A stretch of 8,781 nt of DNA from CAKZML01 sp041571575 (GTDB taxonomy: Bacteria; Pseudomonadota; Gammaproteobacteria; Steroidobacterales; BM003): contig JBFFTZ010000086.1 in NCBI GenBank assembly GCA_041571575.1, positions 1 through 8,781 on the forward strand, read 5' to 3'. The notes under the pieces are model-generated. The model was not told the origin of the DNA, did not search any database, and saw only the letters and a program-made list of their open reading frames with translations. How positions within the stretch are numbered: the stretch's first letter is position 1; every line of letters starts with the position of its first letter. Of this stretch, positions 1-6,535 are shown in pieces. A program made the position numbers and the translations under genes.

Positions 1-2
1 AT

Positions 3-242
3 TCTGATAGTTCAGTGCTTATCACTGGCGAGTCCGGTGTTGGGAAAGAGGTCGTTGCCGACCTGGTTCATCATAACAGCAAGCGGGCAAATGGTCCCTT
101 TATAAAGGTTAATTGTGCAGCCTTGCCATCAAGCCTGAACACCAATAGCTGGTTCACCATCTCTGTGGCGCCTGGCGGATACACAGCGCCAAGGAATAAT
201 GGAAATGTTCCGCCCCAACCCGCCATCACCGCAACATACTGA
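3..242 (+). CDS. Sigma-54-dependent transcriptional activator, internal AAA+ fragment, truncated
   Basis: The frame is open to the left edge, so the true start lies outside the window; the GTG at 15 is an internal valine. Translation shows the sigma-54 interaction (NtrC/PspF-type AAA+) domain: the Walker A motif GESGVGKE (bases 27-50), then the conserved stretch GPFIKVNCAALP (about 93-128). The family would continue toward the ELFGHE and GAFTGA motifs that contact sigma-54, but homology stops at the leucine at 135-137. The frame then runs on to a TGA at 240-242 through the antisense of the neighbouring PQQ dehydrogenase, so the last 35 or so residues are meaningless. No GAFTGA, Walker B, arginine finger or DNA-binding domain remains, and this fragment could not activate transcription. 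The regulator's input signal is unknown. Family call is firm; status as broken gene or assembly chimera is open. Confidence 0.8.
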   Translation, partial: SDSSVLITGESGVGKEVVADLVHHNSKRANGPFIKVNCAALPSSLNTNSWFTISVAPGGYTAPRNNGNVPPQPAITATY

Positions 243-1948
243 ACGCCGCCAACCTGATAGCTGATGGGTGCGGCAACGATGCCAGTCTGTGAGGGGAAGC
301 TCCACAACTGCTCACCGGTATCCGCGCTTAGCGCCAGGAACTGACCCAGCGGGGTTCCCTGGAATAGCAGGTTGCCGGCCGTGGACAGCATTCCACCATT
401 CCACGGACCGGGGTGCTCCACATGGAAAGCTTCTTGCTGGGTTACCGGGTTCCAGGCAATGATCCGGCCCTTGATCATGGCGGCCAGCTGCTGGGCAACC
501 TCCGGATCTTCGGGCATCGCCGCCAGGCTCGGATCCACTCCAAGGTTCCAGTATCCGGGTGCATATTTGAAATCCTGATCCTTGCCATAGACAAACGGCA
601 CTTCCTGGGCCGGGATGTACACCAGCCCGGTATCAGGGCTGTAGGTCATGGGATGCCAGTTGTGAGCACCAAATGGCGACGGCAAGGCAAACGAAGGCGC
701 GTCCGCAAACCTGGCCTGGGGCGTCTCAACCGGGCGTCCGGTCTCCATGTCCACGTGACTTGCCCAGGTGGTCTGGACAAAATTCCGGGCAGAGATCAGT
801 TCGCCAGTCTGGCGATCAAGAACATAGAAGAATCCGTTCTTCGGAGCCTGCATCAGCACCTTGCGCGGCTTTCCGTCAATTTCCAGGTCGGCAAGAATCA
901 TGTGCTGGGTGGCGGTGTAATCCCAGCTGTCACCCGGGGTGGTCTGGTAATGCCACACATAGGCCCCGGTATCGGGCTTGAGAGCCACGATAGAGGAAAG
1001 AAACAGGTTGTCTCCGCCGCCCGGACTGCGGATGTGGCGGCTCCATGGAGAACCATTACCCACTCCGATATACAGCAGGTCAAGCTCCGGGTCATAGGCC
1101 ATGGAATCCCAGACCGTACCGCCTCCGCCAATCTTCCACCACTCACCGCCTTTCCAGGTATCCGCGGCACCCTGGAGCACCTCGGATTCAAATGGCAGGG
1201 AGGGATCGCCAGGCACCGTGTAGAACCGCCACACCTGCTCACCGGTATCTGCATCGTAGGCGCTGACGTAACCGCGAACCCCCAGCTCGGCCCCGCCGTT
1301 TCCGATCAGTACCTTGCCCTTCACGACTCGGGGGGCGCCCGTAATGGTATAGGGACGTTCTGGATCGGTAGTCTGAACACTCCATTGCTGCTCGCCGGTC
1401 TTAGCGTCCAGGGCAACAAGGCGTCCATCCAGCGTGGCGACAAATATGCTTTTACCCCAGGCCGCAACGCCCCGGTTCACCACATCACAGCAGGCGTAGC
1501 GCGCCCATTCCGTGGGCACCTTGGGGTCATAACTCCAGAGCAGTTCTCCGCTGGCCGCATCCAGCGCATAGACCAGGCTCCAGGGACCGGTTGTGTAGAG
1601 CACACCATCGAACACCAGTGGAGTGGCTTCGGTTCCACGGGCTGTGGGGAGGCGATAAGACCAGGCCAGGCCGAGACGGCCGACATTGTCGCTGGTGATT
1701 TGTGCGAGAGGACTGTAGCGCTGCTCGTCGTAGGTGCGACCATGGCTGAGCCAGTCGCCTTCCTCAGCGACAATAATACGCGCCTCGGTGACACCTGCTG
1801 CAGGCGCTGAAATTGTCACGTCTACAACATGCCCGCCATCCTCTGGGCTCTTGCCGCAAGCGGCGAGAAACAATCCGAGCGCGGCCAGCGCCAATCCCTG
1901 CACGCCGCGGCTACCCAATCCGGGCCTCTGCGCAATCTCTAATCTCAT
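71..1948 (-). CDS. PQQ-dependent (quinoprotein) alcohol dehydrogenase, predicted lipoprotein, 3' end chimeric
   Basis: Oxidises alcohols in the periplasm, passing electrons from PQQ to a cytochrome or quinone. The 625-residue reading shows a hydrophobic leader ending in the lipobox LAAC (Cys31); Gly32 follows, not Asp, which predicts outer-membrane sorting. Propeller repeats of the type ALDAKTGEQQW recur near residues 128, 180, 230, 322 and 540. Family hallmarks are vicinal Cys153-Cys154, Glu221 in GAELGVRG and Asn298 in GVGNGSPW (calcium and PQQ ligands), and the catalytic Asp343 in GDSWDYTATQ. Residue 345 is Thr where lanthanide enzymes (XoxF, PedH) carry Asp, so a calcium enzyme is inferred. 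The sequence most resembles type II quinohaemoproteins, but no CxxCH is present. Homology ends near residue 609; the last 15 or so residues are antisense of the AAA+ gene and the native stop is missing. Start ATG at 1948 has GGAGAGG (1953-1959). It is the second gene after the FAH-family gene. Confidence 0.9.
   Translation of the reverse strand: MRLEIAQRPGLGSRGVQGLALAALGLFLAACGKSPEDGGHVVDVTISAPAAGVTEARIIVAEEGDWLSHGRTYDEQRYSPLAQITSDNVGRLGLAWSYRLPTARGTEATPLVFDGVLYTTGPWSLVYALDAASGELLWSYDPKVPTEWARYACCDVVNRGVAAWGKSIFVATLDGRLVALDAKTGEQQWSVQTTDPERPYTITGAPRVVKGKVLIGNGGAELGVRGYVSAYDADTGEQVWRFYTVPGDPSLPFESEVLQGAADTWKGGEWWKIGGGGTVWDSMAYDPELDLLYIGVGNGSPWSRHIRSPGGGDNLFLSSIVALKPDTGAYVWHYQTTPGDSWDYTATQHMILADLEIDGKPRKVLMQAPKNGFFYVLDRQTGELISARNFVQTTWASHVDMETGRPVETPQARFADAPSFALPSPFGAHNWHPMTYSPDTGLVYIPAQEVPFVYGKDQDFKYAPGYWNLGVDPSLAAMPEDPEVAQQLAAMIKGRIIAWNPVTQQEAFHVEHPGPWNGGMLSTAGNLLFQGTPLGQFLALSADTGEQLWSFPSQTGIVAAPISYQVGGVQYVAVMAGWGGTFPLFLGAVYPPGATEMVNQLLVFRLDGKAAQLTFIKGPFARLLL
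119..137. other. Chimeric junction between AAA+ activator and PQQ dehydrogenase
   Basis: Reading plus, the sigma-54 activator matches its family through codon 135-137. Reading minus, the PQQ dehydrogenase looks family-like through LLVFRLDGKA, that is down to about base 119. The breakpoint therefore lies in this roughly 19-base stretch, which fits both genes and could be microhomology. Beyond it each frame continues only as antisense of the other gene. The cause may be illegitimate recombination or a false join in an assembled contig; sequence alone does not decide. Confidence 0.7.
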
Positions 1949-1968
1949 GTAGCCTCTCCATGAACTCT

Positions 1969-2952
1969 CTAGTCGGCGCGAACCACCATCTGGTCAATAG
2001 CGCCAAAAATACTGACTCCCTCTGAGTCCAGCATTTCGATGCGCACACGATCACCAAACTTCATAAATGGTGTGTGTGGCTTGCCATCTGCAATGGTCTC
2101 CAGCATGCGTACCTCAGCCAGACAGCTCGAACCCAGGCTGCGGTCGTAGTTGGACACGGTACCTGAACCGATCACAGCCCCTGCTCCCAGGCGTCGGGTC
2201 AGGGTAACGTGCTGAATCAGCCTCGGAAAGTCAAAGGTCATGTCGACGCCGGCATTGGGCTTGCCCAGTAACTGTCCATTAAGGTGGGTCACAAGTGGCA
2301 GGTGCACTTTGCCGCCGTCCCAGGCATCCCCCAGTTCATCGGGGGTTACTGCCACCGGTGAAAACGCCGAGGCGGGCTTGGACTGGTAAAATCCAAACCC
2401 CTTACCCAGTTCTCCCGGAATCAGGTTTCGCAGACTCACGTCGTTTACCAGCATGATCAGCTTGATGTGCTTGCGGGCATTGCTTGCATCAATTCCCATG
2501 GGCACGTCGTCGGTAATCACCGCGACTTCAGCTTCCATGTCGATGCCATATTCCTCACTAGGTACCACCACCGGATCCCTGGGACCGATGAAATCATCGG
2601 AGCCGCCCTGGTATACCAAGGGGTCTTCCCAGAAGCTTGGGGGCATTTCCGCACCCCGGGCCTTGCGTACCAGTTCAACGTGATTCACGTAAGCGCTTCC
2701 GTCTACCCAGTGGTAGGCCCTTGGCAACGGCGATTCGGCCTGCTCCGGGTCAAAGGCAAAAGCGTTGTCGACAGCGCCGGCGTTCAGGGACTGGTAAACC
2801 TTGTCCAGGGCGGGCTCACATTCAGTCCAGTTATCCAGGGCTGCCTGCAAAGTCGGAGCGATGCCCTCAACCGCGCAGGCGCGTGCTAAATCACGACTCA
2901 CCACGACCAGGGTGCCATCCCGGGTTGCGGACTTAATGGTGGCAAGTTTCAT
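1969..2952 (-). CDS. Fumarylacetoacetate hydrolase (FAH) family protein
   Basis: Predicted cytoplasmic, metal-dependent hydrolase of 327 residues. The FAH family cleaves C-C bonds of acylpyruvates or performs related hydratase, decarboxylase or isomerase steps in aromatic catabolism. The metal site is visible as Glu140 and Glu142 (DMEAEVAVI) and Asp171 (NDVSLRN); the active-site region follows with FGFYQSKPASAF around Lys192 and GSGTVSN around Thr265. The N-terminal 80 or so residues form the extra domain of the longer bacterial FAH proteins. Start is ATG at 2952, preceded by a strong AAGAGGAG; the longer reading to 3036 is rejected because it lacks a ribosome site and runs through the promoter. 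The stop TAG is at 1969, 20 bases before the PQQ dehydrogenase start, so the two are probably one transcript with this gene first. A role in homogentisate breakdown cannot be assumed, as no homogentisate dioxygenase or maleylacetoacetate isomerase gene is present. Substrate unknown. Confidence 0.9.
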   Translation of the reverse strand: MKLATIKSATRDGTLVVVSRDLARACAVEGIAPTLQAALDNWTECEPALDKVYQSLNAGAVDNAFAFDPEQAESPLPRAYHWVDGSAYVNHVELVRKARGAEMPPSFWEDPLVYQGGSDDFIGPRDPVVVPSEEYGIDMEAEVAVITDDVPMGIDASNARKHIKLIMLVNDVSLRNLIPGELGKGFGFYQSKPASAFSPVAVTPDELGDAWDGGKVHLPLVTHLNGQLLGKPNAGVDMTFDFPRLIQHVTLTRRLGAGAVIGSGTVSNYDRSLGSSCLAEVRMLETIADGKPHTPFMKFGDRVRIEMLDSEGVSIFGAIDQMVVRAD

Positions 2953-3003
2953 GGTTACTCCTCTTTCTTGATTCGACTCGGTGCCTGGCAGGCTAAGGCC
3001 GGG

Positions 3004-3012
3004 ATTGTAGCA
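3004..3012 (-). promoter_or_regulatory. Extended -10 promoter candidate for the FAH/PQQ dehydrogenase operon
   Basis: On the minus strand the sequence reads TGC directly followed by TACAAT (5 of 6 match to TATAAT), an extended -10 element. Transcription would start near 2996, giving a leader of about 45 bases with AAGAGGAG just before the ATG at 2952. No good -35 hexamer sits at 16-18 bases, which fits an extended -10 or activator-dependent promoter. Confidence 0.4.
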
Positions 3013-3029
3013 AAGCCAGGCCCGAAGCT

Positions 3030-3051
3030 GCGCCAATCTGGCGCCAATCTG
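3030..3051. repeat. Tandem 11-base direct repeat upstream of the extended -10
   Basis: GCGCCAATCTG occurs twice back to back (3030-3040 and 3041-3051). The 11-base period is about one helical turn, so both copies face the same side of the DNA. Relative to the inferred minus-strand start near 2996 the repeats span about -34 to -55, where an activator touching RNA polymerase would bind. Each copy also holds the small inverted motif CCA-ATC-TGG. The repeat is seen directly; the binding-site role is inferred. Confidence 0.5.
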
Positions 3052-3148
3052 GATTGCCTCAGCTCCGGACTCGGTGTTTATGGTCTATATTAGCGTCATG
3101 GGCACCGCCGGCCCGAGCCTTAACAAACTAGCAAGCTGGACAAGAGTA

Positions 3149-3949
3149 ATGACTCACAAGAACCCCCTGGCCCTGATTACCGGGTCATCATCCGGAATTG
3201 GTATTGAACTCGCCCGGGTTTTCGCCGAGGAAGGCTTTGACCTGGTATTGGTAGCCCGGCGACAAGCCGAACTGGAGACGCTGGCCGAAGAACTGCGGCA
3301 GGCCCATGACATCGACTGCACCGTGCTGCCATGCGACCTGACCGCCCCCGGGGCAATCAGTGAGCTGCTCAACTCTCTTCCCAAGCGACCCCTGGATGTC
3401 CTGGTGAACAACGCCGGCGTGATGCAAATGGGAGGATTCGCCTCGGACAAGCTGGAAAGGCAATTGCAGCAGATTCATCTGAACGTGCTAGCGCTGACAG
3501 AACTGACTCATCGCTGCATGCCCCCAATGCTCAAGCGCGGCAAGGGTCGCATCGTCAACCTGGCGTCCGTTGCTGCCTTCCAACCGGTTCCCTACCTGTC
3601 GGTTTACGCCGCCACCAAGGCCTATGTGCTGTCCTTTACCGAGGGTCTGTCCGAAGAACTCAAGGGAACAGGCGTAAGCTGCACGGCCGTCTGCCCAGGC
3701 TTTACCGATACCCCGATGATCAGGGGCAAGAAACACACGGACAAGAAGCCCAACAACCTGCCCATGGCGGTGGTCTCGGATCCGGCGTTTGTCGCCCGGG
3801 AAGCGTTTTCAGCCGCCATGGCCGGTGACGTGATCCACGTCCCCGGCATGATTTACAAGGCAATGTCCACACTATCCCAGCTGCCACCAAGATTCATGGT
3901 TCGCTCAATAGCCGGGATGTTTGGCCGCCGCAATGCCAAGAGAAAATAA
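3149..3949 (+). CDS. Classical short-chain dehydrogenase/reductase (SDR)
   Basis: Cytoplasmic NAD(P)(H)-dependent oxidoreductase of 266 residues, the usual classical SDR size. Motifs in order are the cofactor glycine motif TGSSSGIG (residues 11-18), the basic pair Arg37-Arg38 after the second beta strand (suggesting NADPH), CDL with Asp63 contacting adenine, NNAG (87-90), Asn112, Ser140, the catalytic Tyr153 and Lys157 in YAATK, and PG at 183-184. The full Asn-Ser-Tyr-Lys tetrad is intact. The C-terminus is basic (FGRRNAKRK) with no membrane segment. Start is ATG at 3149, which puts the glycine motif at the normal distance; in-frame starts at 3074, 3080 and 3098 would add a tail lacking family features. 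The site before 3149 is weak (AAGAG). The gene is divergent from the FAH operon and convergent with the hydrolase gene. Substrate cannot be inferred; sequence resembles the DltE/YqjQ-like general SDRs. Confidence 0.92.
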   Translation: MTHKNPLALITGSSSGIGIELARVFAEEGFDLVLVARRQAELETLAEELRQAHDIDCTVLPCDLTAPGAISELLNSLPKRPLDVLVNNAGVMQMGGFASDKLERQLQQIHLNVLALTELTHRCMPPMLKRGKGRIVNLASVAAFQPVPYLSVYAATKAYVLSFTEGLSEELKGTGVSCTAVCPGFTDTPMIRGKKHTDKKPNNLPMAVVSDPAFVAREAFSAAMAGDVIHVPGMIYKAMSTLSQLPPRFMVRSIAGMFGRRNAKRK

Positions 3950-3957
3950 GCGCTGAG

Positions 3958-3984
3958 GCCCGGGGTCGACTAAAGCCCCAGGGC
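3958..3984. terminator. GC-rich hairpin between convergent genes, possible terminator
   Basis: GCCC-GGGG (3958-3965) can pair with CCCC-A-GGGC (3976-3984), leaving one bulged A and a 10-base loop. It lies between the SDR stop (3949) and overlaps the last codons of the convergent hydrolase gene (stop at 3970). There is no T run on either strand, so intrinsic termination would be inefficient; it may only act as a 3' end barrier. Confidence 0.3.
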
Positions 3985-4647
3985 GGCGTCGCTGACATAA
4001 GGATTACTCAGCCTTTCCTTGCCAAGAGTCCCCACAGGCCCGTGACCCGGAATAAAACGCACATCATCGCCCAGCGGAAACAGCCGCTCGCGTATTGATC
4101 TCACCAGGGTATCCAGGTCACCCCTGGGAAAATCCGTACGGCCTATCGATCCCTGGAACAGCACATCCCCGACGATCGCCAGCCTGGAAGGCAGGTGGGC
4201 GAAGACAACGTGACCCGGCGTGTGCCCCGGGCAATGCAACACCTCAAGGCTGAGCCCCCCCACGGACACCGTATCCCCCTGTTCCAGCCAGCGTTGGGGT
4301 TCAAAGGCTTCGGCCGGCGGAAACCCAAACATGCGACTTTGCTCCGGCAACTTGTCGATCCAGAACTGGTCTTCCCTGTGGGGTCCTTCAATAGGTATCG
4401 ACAGGCGCCGCGCCAGCTCTGCGGTGGCCCCTGCGTGGTCGATGTGGGCATGAGTGAGAAGAATCTTTTCTACCGTTACGCCATGACGCTGAACCTGCCC
4501 AAGCACCTTGTCCAGGTCTCCGCCGGGGTCCACGATCGCTCCCAGCATATTGGCCGGATTCCACAGGATGCTGCAATTTTGCTGAAACGGCGTGACCGGC
4601 ACGACCGCTACACGCAAGTCGGAAGGGCCTGACTCAGTACCACTCAT
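3970..4647 (-). CDS. Metallo-beta-lactamase-fold hydrolase, YcbL/glyoxalase II-like
   Basis: Cytoplasmic metal-dependent hydrolase of 225 residues, close to the size of E. coli YcbL (type II glyoxalase-like). The metal site is complete: THAHIDHAG supplies His66, His68, Asp70 and His71, CPGHTPGH gives His142, GDVLF gives Asp161, and PGHGP gives His202. Family members hydrolyse thioesters such as S-lactoylglutathione. The enzyme lacks the extra C-terminal domain of classical 250-plus-residue GloB, as YcbL does. ATG at 4647 is chosen over an upstream alternative at 4671 because GGAG stands 7 bases ahead and it gives a 14-base overlap with the end of the acyl-CoA dehydrogenase gene (stop at 4634). 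That overlap points to translational coupling and a shared role, perhaps thioester turnover. A persulfide dioxygenase is an alternative for this fold, but spacing and context favour the YcbL group. Confidence 0.88.
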   Translation of the reverse strand: MSGTESGPSDLRVAVVPVTPFQQNCSILWNPANMLGAIVDPGGDLDKVLGQVQRHGVTVEKILLTHAHIDHAGATAELARRLSIPIEGPHREDQFWIDKLPEQSRMFGFPPAEAFEPQRWLEQGDTVSVGGLSLEVLHCPGHTPGHVVFAHLPSRLAIVGDVLFQGSIGRTDFPRGDLDTLVRSIRERLFPLGDDVRFIPGHGPVGTLGKERLSNPYVSDAALGL

Positions 4648-6427
4648 CCTGCATCTCCGTGAACAATCCATCCCTCATTGCCAGGATGCGGGCGTTGCTG
4701 TTCACCCTGGGCAACTCATAGGTACAAAAATAGTGGCAGGCCTTGAGCTTGCCCTGGTAAAACGCATCATCTGTTCCCGGCGCATCTTCCAGTGCCTCCA
4801 GGGATATCCGTGCCAGCCTCAACCAGGTCCATGCGACCAGCAGGTGACCAAGACTGTCCAGGTACAAGGTGGCATTGGCCAGCGCCTTCTCGGCTTCACC
4901 CTTTCCTGCATCGGCAACCAGCATTCCGGTAACCCGGATCATGTCCTCGGTTGCCTTGGCAATCAGTTGTGCATACTGAGACAAGGCCGGTGTCACGCTC
5001 ACACGGGCGCAATCCTCCCTGACCATTCTCAGCAGTTGCCCAAGCGCCATCCCGCCATCCATAAAGACCTTGCGCCCCAGCAGGTCCAGGCCCTGGATAC
5101 CGTGGGTACCCTCATGTATCGGATTCAGCCGATTATCCCGATACAGCCTCTCTACCGGGTACTCCCGTGAATAGCCGTATCCGCCCAGCACCTGTATGGC
5201 GTGCTTGTTCGCTTCAAGACAAAATTCCGACGGCCAGCTTTTGGCGATGGGCGTAAGCAAGCCCAGCATGGAGTTCAAGGCCCTTTTCTGCTCCGGGTCA
5301 CTGGTAATCATTTCCTCATCCAGCAGCCGCGCACAATACAGACTCAGCGCCAGGCCACCCTCGGTGTAGGCCTTTTGGGCCAGCAGCAGGCGAGCCACAT
5401 CCGGGTGCCTGATGATAGGAACCGGTGCCTGCTTCGGATCCCGGGAAGTCAGTGGGCGACCCTGGGGTCGGTTCATCGCGTAGTCCAGGCTATGCATATA
5501 CCCGCTGTACCCCAGCGCTGCGGCGGACATCCCTACCGCAACCCGGGCTTCGTTCATCATCTGGAACATATAGGCCAGGCCCTTGTTGGGCTCGCCTACC
5601 AGGTAACCTTCACACTGCCCGCCCTCACCGAAATTTAGCAGTGTATTCACTGTGCCCCGCCAACCCATCTTGTGATTCAGTCCGGCCAGGGCAATGTTGT
5701 TTTTCTCACCACTGTTGCCTTGCTCGTCCACCAGGTTGCGCGGCACGACAAACAGGGAAATACCTTTCACTCCGGGAGGCGCGCCCGGGATTCTGGCCAG
5801 CACCATGTGGACAATATTCTCACCCAGCTGGTGGTCTCCGCCGGATATCCACATCTTTGTGCCGCGCAGACTGTAACGCTCATCATCCAGGGGTTCGGCC
5901 AGGGTGCTTATATCGGCAAGTGAAGAACCCGCCTGGGGCTCGGTCAGACACATGGTTCCGAAAAAGCGCCCTTCCAACATGGCCGGAATAAACCGCGACT
6001 TTAATTCCGGCGAGCCAAAGGTGTTCAACAGATTTGCAGCGCCCGCCGTGAGCATGCCGTAGCCGTAGAAACCCACGTTGGCACTGGCGAACACCGCGCC
6101 TGCGGCCTGGGTGGCGATCCACGGGAACTGCATGCCCCCGTCATCCTCTGCGAAGGCTGCGCCAATAAAACCCGCCTCGGAATAGGCATTGACTGCTGCC
6201 GCTGTCTCCGGAATCAGCTTCACCTGGCCATCTACGAACTCTGGTTCCTCTATATCGACCTTGGACGCATAGGGGAGAAATTCATTCTCGGCAATCGCGT
6301 AAGCGGTATCCAGCAGTCCATCGATAGTGTCACCGTCATGATTGGCGTAACGCTCTGAATCGAGCAACTCGCTGACGTTAAGAAATTCCTTGAGCAGAAA
6401 ATCGATCTCTCGGCGACGGATCAGCAT
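4634..6427 (-). CDS. Acyl-CoA dehydrogenase, large DmdC-like subfamily
   Basis: FAD-dependent acyl-CoA dehydrogenase of 597 residues, much longer than the 380-residue short/medium-chain type and matching the roughly 600-residue bacterial group that includes DmdC (3-methylthiopropionyl-CoA dehydrogenase) and ends with an extra C-terminal domain. It introduces an alpha-beta double bond into acyl-CoA and passes electrons to ETF. Seen motifs are the flavin-contacting CLTEPQAGSSL (160-170), KMWISGGDH (191-199), LGGYGYSREYPVERLYRD (414-431) and HEGTHGIQGLDLLGRK (438-453), where Glu439 is the expected catalytic base. Residues about 460-597 form the helical C-terminal domain. ATG at 6427 has AAGGA about 9 bases ahead; the longer reading to 6481 adds an unrelated tail. 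It is first in an operon with the hydrolase. DmdC itself is not claimed: no dmdA, dmdB or dmdD lies in the window, and medium- or long-chain substrates are equally possible. Confidence 0.92.
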   Translation of the reverse strand: MLIRRREIDFLLKEFLNVSELLDSERYANHDGDTIDGLLDTAYAIAENEFLPYASKVDIEEPEFVDGQVKLIPETAAAVNAYSEAGFIGAAFAEDDGGMQFPWIATQAAGAVFASANVGFYGYGMLTAGAANLLNTFGSPELKSRFIPAMLEGRFFGTMCLTEPQAGSSLADISTLAEPLDDERYSLRGTKMWISGGDHQLGENIVHMVLARIPGAPPGVKGISLFVVPRNLVDEQGNSGEKNNIALAGLNHKMGWRGTVNTLLNFGEGGQCEGYLVGEPNKGLAYMFQMMNEARVAVGMSAAALGYSGYMHSLDYAMNRPQGRPLTSRDPKQAPVPIIRHPDVARLLLAQKAYTEGGLALSLYCARLLDEEMITSDPEQKRALNSMLGLLTPIAKSWPSEFCLEANKHAIQVLGGYGYSREYPVERLYRDNRLNPIHEGTHGIQGLDLLGRKVFMDGGMALGQLLRMVREDCARVSVTPALSQYAQLIAKATEDMIRVTGMLVADAGKGEAEKALANATLYLDSLGHLLVAWTWLRLARISLEALEDAPGTDDAFYQGKLKACHYFCTYELPRVNSNARILAMRDGLFTEMQDEWY

Positions 6428-6461
6428 GGCTATGAATCCTTTTTGGACTTGTGAATTCAGG

Positions 6462-6491
6462 TTGACGTAACCCGACCGCAACTAGGATAGT
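6462..6491 (+). promoter_or_regulatory. Sigma-70-like promoter candidate for the beta-propeller gene
   Basis: A -35 box TTGACG (6462-6467, 5 of 6 to consensus), an 18-base spacer and a -10 box GATAGT (6486-6491, 4 of 6) precede the gene at 6536. The predicted start near 6498 gives a leader of about 38 bases. It lies in the 108-base divergent region between the acyl-CoA dehydrogenase and this gene. Confidence 0.45.
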
Positions 6492-6495
6492 GACC

Positions 6496-6527
6496 CGGGA
6501 GCAATGAGTACAGGGCCGCGGGAGCAA
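6496..6527 (+). repeat. Short direct repeat CGGGAGCAA x2 in the leader
   Basis: CGGGAGCAA occurs at 6496-6504 and 6519-6527, 23 bases apart start to start. The second copy carries the probable ribosome site of the beta-propeller gene (GGGAG, 11 bases before the ATG at 6536); the first precedes a tiny in-leader ORF. It may be chance, or a duplicated ribosome-binding segment. Confidence 0.4.
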
Positions 6528-6535
6528 ACATACAT

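Noticed and set aside
413..1810. Long plus-strand open frame of 465 codons opposite the PQQ dehydrogenase
   Set aside because: It is the antisense of a strongly supported quinoprotein gene, has no recognisable domain, and reflects the codon bias of the true strand.
71..1948. XoxF or MxaF methanol dehydrogenase assignment
   Set aside because: The sequence lacks the RPGDNKW-type methanol dehydrogenase block and the lanthanide Asp, and no mxaGJ-like partners are present; a general alcohol dehydrogenase is safer.
2953..3036. N-terminal extension of the FAH-family gene to an upstream ATG at 3036
   Set aside because: The extension has no family similarity or ribosome site, crosses the promoter candidate, and the ATG at 2952 has a strong AAGAGGAG.
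3054..3091. Sigma-70 promoter for the SDR from TTGCCT (3054-3059) and TATATT (3086-3091)
   Set aside because: The spacer is 26 bases, far from 17, and no other -35 hexamer fits the TATATT; only the -10 half is plausible.
3074..3148. N-terminal extension of the SDR to GTG 3074 or ATG 3080/3098
   Set aside because: Classical SDRs place the TGxxxGIG motif about 10-15 residues from the start, which only ATG 3149 gives.
6428..6481. Extended start of the acyl-CoA dehydrogenase at 6481
   Set aside because: The added 18 residues have no family match and would cover the divergent promoter region; ATG 6427 has AAGGA at proper distance.
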